Of a stretch of DNA of 9,361 nt, positions 6,299 through 9,361 are shown piece by piece. The stretch comes from Thermoplasmatota archaeon (lineage in GTDB: Archaea > Thermoplasmatota > E2 > DHVEG-1): positions 1 through 9,361 of the forward strand of contig JAFGFQ010000055.1 in NCBI GenBank assembly GCA_016930995.1, written 5' to 3'. The notes beneath the pieces were generated by a model, which had not been told where the DNA came from, did no database searches, and saw only the letters and a list, made by a program, of their open reading frames with translations. Both the position numbers and the translations under genes were made by a program. Numbering within the stretch: the stretch's first letter is position 1; each line of letters opens with the position of its first letter.

Positions 6299-6634
6299 CT
6301 ACTTAGCTATCCTTACCGGATAGCGAGTTTCCATTTTCACAATTAATGTTAAAGTAAAGACAATAATGAATAATGCCAAACAAAAATTAATTGCAATCAA
6401 AGCAATCTTGCCTTCCAGGTTCAGACCACTATTGATAATATTCATAATCTGAGTTGCAAGGAAAAATACAACAGCACCAGATAAACCTGCAGAAAATCTC
6501 TTAGCATAATCAAGATATACTCTACGATGTTCTAAGGATGTTCGTTTCAACGAATATACGTAATAAACAATAACAATACTTACTACTACTAACAAAATAG
6601 CTAGGGCAATCCATCTAATAGTTTGTTCGTCCAT
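6299..6634 (-). CDS. Small membrane protein of unknown function
   Basis: 111 residues with three hydrophobic segments likely to span the membrane: about 7-28 (IRWIALAILLVVVSIVIVYY), 49-66 (around GLSGAVVFFLATQIMNII) and 77-100 (around IALIAINFCLALFIIVFTLTLI). A basic, hydrophilic linker (29-46, KRTSLEHRRVYLDYAKRF) sits between the first two and a basic tail ends the protein. I do not recognise a family. Possible roles include an accessory membrane protein of the element or a holin-like or immunity-type small protein, but nothing in the sequence selects one. It is transcribed leftward, convergent with the integrase and divergent from the beta-helix gene. Confidence 0.6.
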   Translation of the reverse strand: MDEQTIRWIALAILLVVVSIVIVYYVYSLKRTSLEHRRVYLDYAKRFSAGLSGAVVFFLATQIMNIINSGLNLEGKIALIAINFCLALFIIVFTLTLIVKMETRYPVRIAK

Positions 6635-6655
6635 AAAAAGGGTATATACAGATTA

Positions 6656-6671
6656 GTTAAAACTTTAATCG
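6656..6671 (-). promoter_or_regulatory. Possible TATA box of the small membrane protein gene
   Basis: On the minus strand ATTAAAGTTTTAA is centred near 6664, about 27 bases from a transcript start at the ATG (6634), which would make the gene leaderless. A second box, TGTATATACC (6650-6641), lies too close to the ATG to serve it. No Shine-Dalgarno is visible. Confidence 0.3.
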
Positions 6672-6761
6672 TATTTGAAATCCTGTTATCATTACATCTG
6701 AACAATAGTAACCTAGATTTGATTAAGTTTCTCCTTATTAATAACCTATTTATAGGAGAAT

Positions 6762-6783
6762 CGTGATATAAAATCATATCACG
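6762..6783 (+). promoter_or_regulatory. Perfect palindrome enclosing the TATA box of the beta-helix gene
   Basis: CGTGATAT (6762-6769), six bases AAAATC, then ATATCACG (6776-6783): a perfect 8-6-8 dyad. Inside it TATAAAATC is centred near 6770, 26-28 bases from the ATG at 6798, which fits a leaderless transcript starting at or just before the ATG. A repressor bound to the dyad would directly cover the TATA box. A second TATA-like element (TATTTATAG, 6748-6756) just upstream would give a leader of about 20 bases instead. Confidence 0.55.
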
Positions 6784-6797
6784 GGGTAGGAAAGTAA

Positions 6798-7874
6798 ATG
6801 GATAAGAAACCTCTGATAGTGGTAAGTCTCTGTGCAGTGGTTCTTCTTGTGCTGGGTTCATTAAGTAATGTGGTGGGGTATCAGACATTTCAATCATCGG
6901 TATCACGAGACAATTGGTTGTATGTCGGTGGGAGCGGACCTGGGAATTACACAAGGATTCAGGATGCTATTAATGATGTGTCTGATGGTGATACGGTGTT
7001 TGTGTTTTCTGGTAACTATTACGAACATATAATTGTCAGTAATAGTATAAACCTCATTGGAGAAAATCAAGAATCAACCGTCATCGATGGAAACCATACT
7101 GGCAATGTGATGAAAATCTTTGCCAATCGAGTGACACTCACGGGTTTTACGATTCAGAACAGCGGTGATTTTATGTATAACGATGTAGGTTTAGATATCT
7201 ACTCAAATAATAACACTATTATTGATTGTGTTGTGAGAAATAATGTTCATGGTCTTGGGCTTAGCTATGCCCACGGAAATCTAATTTCAGAGAATTATGT
7301 GCATCATAATAGAGACGGTATATTAATTGGTGGTTTTTCATCGTGGAACCAAATTACTAACAATACTATCATAAATAATGATTGTGATGGTATATACATA
7401 GGAGGCAATGATATAATATCTTACAATCATCATGAAACAATCGCGGATAATGTCGTCACGAGAAATTCTTTTGGTATTGACACAGCGGGATTAACCGATT
7501 CACTCATCACCAGAAACACGGTTAGCGATAACAACTATAATGGGATGGATTTAGATGATACCGTCAATTGTGTCATCTCCTGGAACCTCATCAGAGACCA
7601 CGGAAAATGGGGAATATTATCTGAATTTTCATCGAATAACACGTTTCAACATAACACCCTAATAAATGCAGGTTACGGACTTGCGTATTATACAAACCAT
7701 GGAACCCCAGATACCTGGTATCAGAACTACTGGGGTCGTTCACGGATTCTCCCGAAATTAATTTTCGGAAACAGAATGTTCAATGAAGATGATGATGACC
7801 ATGCGTTTTGTCTCCCGTGGGTGATAATAGACTGGCATCCCGTACAAGAACCTTATAACATCGGAGGAATATGA
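6798..7874 (+). CDS. Secreted right-handed parallel beta-helix protein (NosD/PbH1-like)
   Basis: 358 residues. A signal peptide or single N-terminal anchor covers about 5-27 (LIVVSLCAVVLLVLG core), so the protein is exported. VGGSGPGNYTRIQDAINDVS (43-62) and the following DGDTVFVFSG/YYEHIIV segment are the classic opening of a NosD/pectate-lyase-like beta-helix. From about 95 to 300 the chain is built of short rungs rich in Asn and Gly (IDGN, SNNNTI, ITNNTIINN, ITRNTVSDNN), the usual PbH1 repeats. Many Asn-x-Thr/Ser sequons suggest possible N-glycosylation. The C-terminal block NYWGRSRILPK...PWVIIDWHPVQEPY (310-353) is a conserved-looking cap, preceded by an acidic cluster (330-334). No catalytic residues are evident, so carbohydrate binding, adhesion or metal delivery are all possible. 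Its stop overlaps the start of the next gene by ATGA. Confidence 0.82.
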   Translation: MDKKPLIVVSLCAVVLLVLGSLSNVVGYQTFQSSVSRDNWLYVGGSGPGNYTRIQDAINDVSDGDTVFVFSGNYYEHIIVSNSINLIGENQESTVIDGNHTGNVMKIFANRVTLTGFTIQNSGDFMYNDVGLDIYSNNNTIIDCVVRNNVHGLGLSYAHGNLISENYVHHNRDGILIGGFSSWNQITNNTIINNDCDGIYIGGNDIISYNHHETIADNVVTRNSFGIDTAGLTDSLITRNTVSDNNYNGMDLDDTVNCVISWNLIRDHGKWGILSEFSSNNTFQHNTLINAGYGLAYYTNHGTPDTWYQNYWGRSRILPKLIFGNRMFNEDDDDHAFCLPWVIIDWHPVQEPYNIGGI

Positions 7875-8800
7875 AAACGAAATGCTTGGCGGTTGGAATC
7901 ATTCTCTTGTTCATCGGGATAGCGTATGCACCAGCTATTAACTTCAACACTGTGAAAGCATCCCAAGAGGATGACCTCATCGAAGTCACTTCGCAAGCCT
8001 GTGGCATCACAGGATACAAGGATACCACGGTGAAACTCACCAGAGAACAATACGAGAAACTGGAACAGTATCTGGTTGAGTTCAGGGAACGATTGAATCA
8101 GACATCAACAAGGGAAGAAGCAGTCCCACTCTTCAAGGAAGCAGTGGTGGAGTTGCATAAGTATGGATTGTTGCCACGTGGGATGAGTGTTGAGAGGGCA
8201 CAGCGTTTTATTTTTGGTAAACAGATAGAACCGAGGTGTTTACCTTTCAATAAATCATACTCTAGTGTAGTTAATAAAAATATATCTAATTATAATCTCT
8301 TATGTTTAATCGCTGGAGCAACAAATAACACCTTATCGCAACGTAATATTGCTCCCCTATTAGTTTTCCTAGGTTATGGTATTTTTGAATTAGGTCTATT
8401 CATTGCTCGACAAATTAATGATTATGATTTGGGCATGGCGATTGGATTACTTTTTGTTTTTCTGAGTCTCCCTTTTTTATATTTATGGGAGTTCATTACG
8501 CTTATTAACAATATCAATCCTTTGGGAGTATTGGATTTAATTACTATAGGTTCTGTTAATTATTGGCATAAAACTACATATGGTTCTGGATGGTTTCAAA
8601 CATTTGGATTGCTTGGTATAAATAACTTTTCTGGAGCTTTAATAGGGAAACTCCCTGGACAAATTCCACTTGGAACTGATACAGAATGGGGCAGACCCGC
8701 TATGTACGGATTTACTGGATTCAAACTATTCATCATTAAAGAGGGCATACAGAAATTTTATTTAGGTTCAGCATTAGCATTCGGGGTAGATGAATATTAA
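7871..8800 (+). CDS. Exported membrane-associated protein of unknown function, coupled to the beta-helix gene
   Basis: 309 residues. A signal peptide or N-terminal anchor covers 1-30 (GIILLFIGIAYAPA core). An extracytoplasmic, charged helical region follows (about 50-120; VKLTREQYEKLEQYLVEFRERL suggests an amphipathic helix). Two probable membrane helices lie at about 161-179 and 188-213, and a Gly/aromatic-rich C-terminal part (about 229-309) ends in FYLGSALAFGVDEY. I do not recognise a named family. The start is firm: Shine-Dalgarno GGAGG (7863-7867) and a 4-base ATGA overlap with the beta-helix gene, so the two are co-transcribed and probably translationally coupled. Base composition drops to much higher AT after about codon 120 (from about 8220), near a GGTAAAC/GTTTACC inverted repeat (8216-8244), hinting at a chimeric origin. 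Predicted role: a membrane partner or anchor for the secreted beta-helix protein. Confidence 0.75.
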   Translation: MKTKCLAVGIILLFIGIAYAPAINFNTVKASQEDDLIEVTSQACGITGYKDTTVKLTREQYEKLEQYLVEFRERLNQTSTREEAVPLFKEAVVELHKYGLLPRGMSVERAQRFIFGKQIEPRCLPFNKSYSSVVNKNISNYNLLCLIAGATNNTLSQRNIAPLLVFLGYGIFELGLFIARQINDYDLGMAIGLLFVFLSLPFLYLWEFITLINNINPLGVLDLITIGSVNYWHKTTYGSGWFQTFGLLGINNFSGALIGKLPGQIPLGTDTEWGRPAMYGFTGFKLFIIKEGIQKFYLGSALAFGVDEY

Positions 8801-8965
8801 TAATGAAAGAAAGAAACTCTGAAATTGTCAAAATGCTGTAAAACCATTTAAAAATATATTCCTTAGTACCTGCTTCATTATATTATATAGTGACGAGTCA
8901 AATACGGCATCATCTGAAGATTGTCTGAAATGATGTCTGCAGCCTGTATAAAAAAACACTATAAC

Positions 8966-8988
8966 ATCTTCTAATATTTATAGAAGAT
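8966..8988. repeat. Perfect stem-loop ATCTTCTA-N7-TAGAAGAT
   Basis: An 8-7-8 perfect inverted repeat, about 20 bases downstream of the TATA-like TGTATAAAAAAAC (8945-8957), so it would lie at or near the start of a transcript from that box. A direct repeat, TATAGCAGGTAAA (8988-9000) and TATAGCGGGTGAAA (9009-9022), follows with a 21-bp period. No T-run follows it immediately. Confidence 0.5.
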
Positions 8989-9280
8989 ATAGCAGGTAAA
9001 TTGAAACTTATAGCGGGTGAAAATGTTTTTGATGGTTTTGTAGGGTATTTTTTCTTCTCCTGGAGGATTTTTAGTTTTTGTTGTGGCTTTTGAAATTCTT
9101 AAAGTTATGATTTATTCAAGCTCAACTAAGCTAAATAAGAAGGGGATAGACGGCAAGGCTCTTTTATGCTTGATATATCTGTTATCTGTAACGAAACTGT
9201 ATCAGGAATCATTATTAATCATTCATTAGAAGGGATATGGGGAATAATAGCAAAATCAATCACGATAAATATGAATAATT

Positions 9281-9315
9281 GAGAGGTTTGAATAACCCTC
9301 TCCGTACAAACCTCT
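9281..9315. repeat. Two mutually exclusive hairpins sharing one arm
   Basis: AGAGGTTTG (9282-9290) pairs perfectly with CAAACCTCT (9307-9315), while the overlapping GAGAGG (9281-9286) pairs perfectly with CCTCTC (9297-9302), which lies in the loop of the first hairpin. Both cannot form with the same arm at once, an arrangement seen in attenuators and riboswitches. Confidence 0.5.
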
Positions 9316-9345
9316 AAATGCTCCTTCACCATACCTGATATAACA

Positions 9346-9361
9346 GGAGTGATGATGGTGA
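9346..9361 (+). promoter_or_regulatory. Possible ribosome binding site and start codon of a gene running off the right edge
   Basis: GGAG (9346-9349) lies five bases before an ATG at 9355 (a further ATG at 9352 is in the same frame). Only two codons are visible, so no product can be given. TCACCAT (9326-9332) is complementary to the start codon region ATGGTGA (9355-9361) and CTCCT (9321-9325) to AGGAG (9345-9349), so both start signals could be masked in the RNA. Confidence 0.25.

Larger units (their letters stand above)
8801..9361. other. AT-rich region without a convincing gene
   Basis: I find no frame with a good start, ribosome binding site and length. It holds TATA-like boxes (8879-8890; TGTATAAAAAAAC at 8945-8957), hairpins listed separately, and short frames judged weak: a rightward frame at 9083-9229 (48 codons from GTG) and a leftward one at 9332-9219 (37 codons). 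It may be a decayed region, a non-coding RNA locus or the leader of a gene starting at the right edge. Confidence 0.5.

Noticed and set aside
8885..8945. C/D box guide RNA (GTGACGA, CTGA, ATGATG)
   Set aside because: The first box deviates from the consensus, the final D box is missing and the spacing is poor. The GTGATGA at 9349-9355 also lacks partner boxes within the window.
9219..9332. Leftward 37-codon frame starting MVKEHLEV
   Set aside because: No good ribosome binding site or TATA box at the right distance, very short, and it overlaps the hairpin region.

Overview
The window is archaeal and most likely from a euryarchaeal lineage. Its promoters are BRE/TATA elements about 26 bases from predicted starts, several genes look leaderless, and there is a tRNA-Val fragment. 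The proteins are of archaeal type: a sugar-phosphate mutase with a GEENGG loop, an SSV-like integrase, and secreted beta-helix proteins of a kind I associate with sediment Thermoplasmata-like genomes. The lineage below that level is an inference from protein flavour, not proven by the sequence.

Left part (1 to about 5250, moderate GC): the edge holds the first eight codons of a leftward gene that reads like elongation factor 1-alpha. Next comes a leftward sugar-nucleotide cluster, in transcription order a nucleotidyltransferase with a left-handed beta-helix tail, a phosphomannomutase/phosphoglucomutase, and a GlmM-like mutase, ending at a T-run terminator. Together these would turn hexose-6-phosphate into hexose-1-phosphate and then an NDP-sugar (GDP-mannose or a UDP/dTDP-sugar) for glycans, glycolipids or glycoprotein. 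A divergent promoter region separates them from a rightward secreted caspase-like (clan CD) peptidase that has a Ca-binding-type loop.

Junction (5213-5290): the exact 5' half of a tRNA-Val(GAC) gene stops inside the anticodon arm and runs without a stop codon into a tyrosine recombinase frame. This is the signature of SSV-type integration: an int gene that carried attP inside its coding sequence has been split, and this side retains Int(C). Int(N) and the reconstituted tRNA should lie at the other border, which is not in this window.

Right part (5252-9361, visibly more AT-rich): Int(C); a 214-bp non-coding stretch with two 29-bp direct repeats and a perfect inverted repeat; a small leftward membrane protein; then a two-gene rightward unit, a secreted NosD-like beta-helix protein overlapping by ATGA a secreted/membrane protein of unknown function. 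The TATA box of this unit sits inside a perfect 22-bp palindrome. The last 560 bases hold no convincing gene but several hairpins and repeats. This right part is a candidate integrated element or its remnant, with the surface-protein pair as possible cargo.
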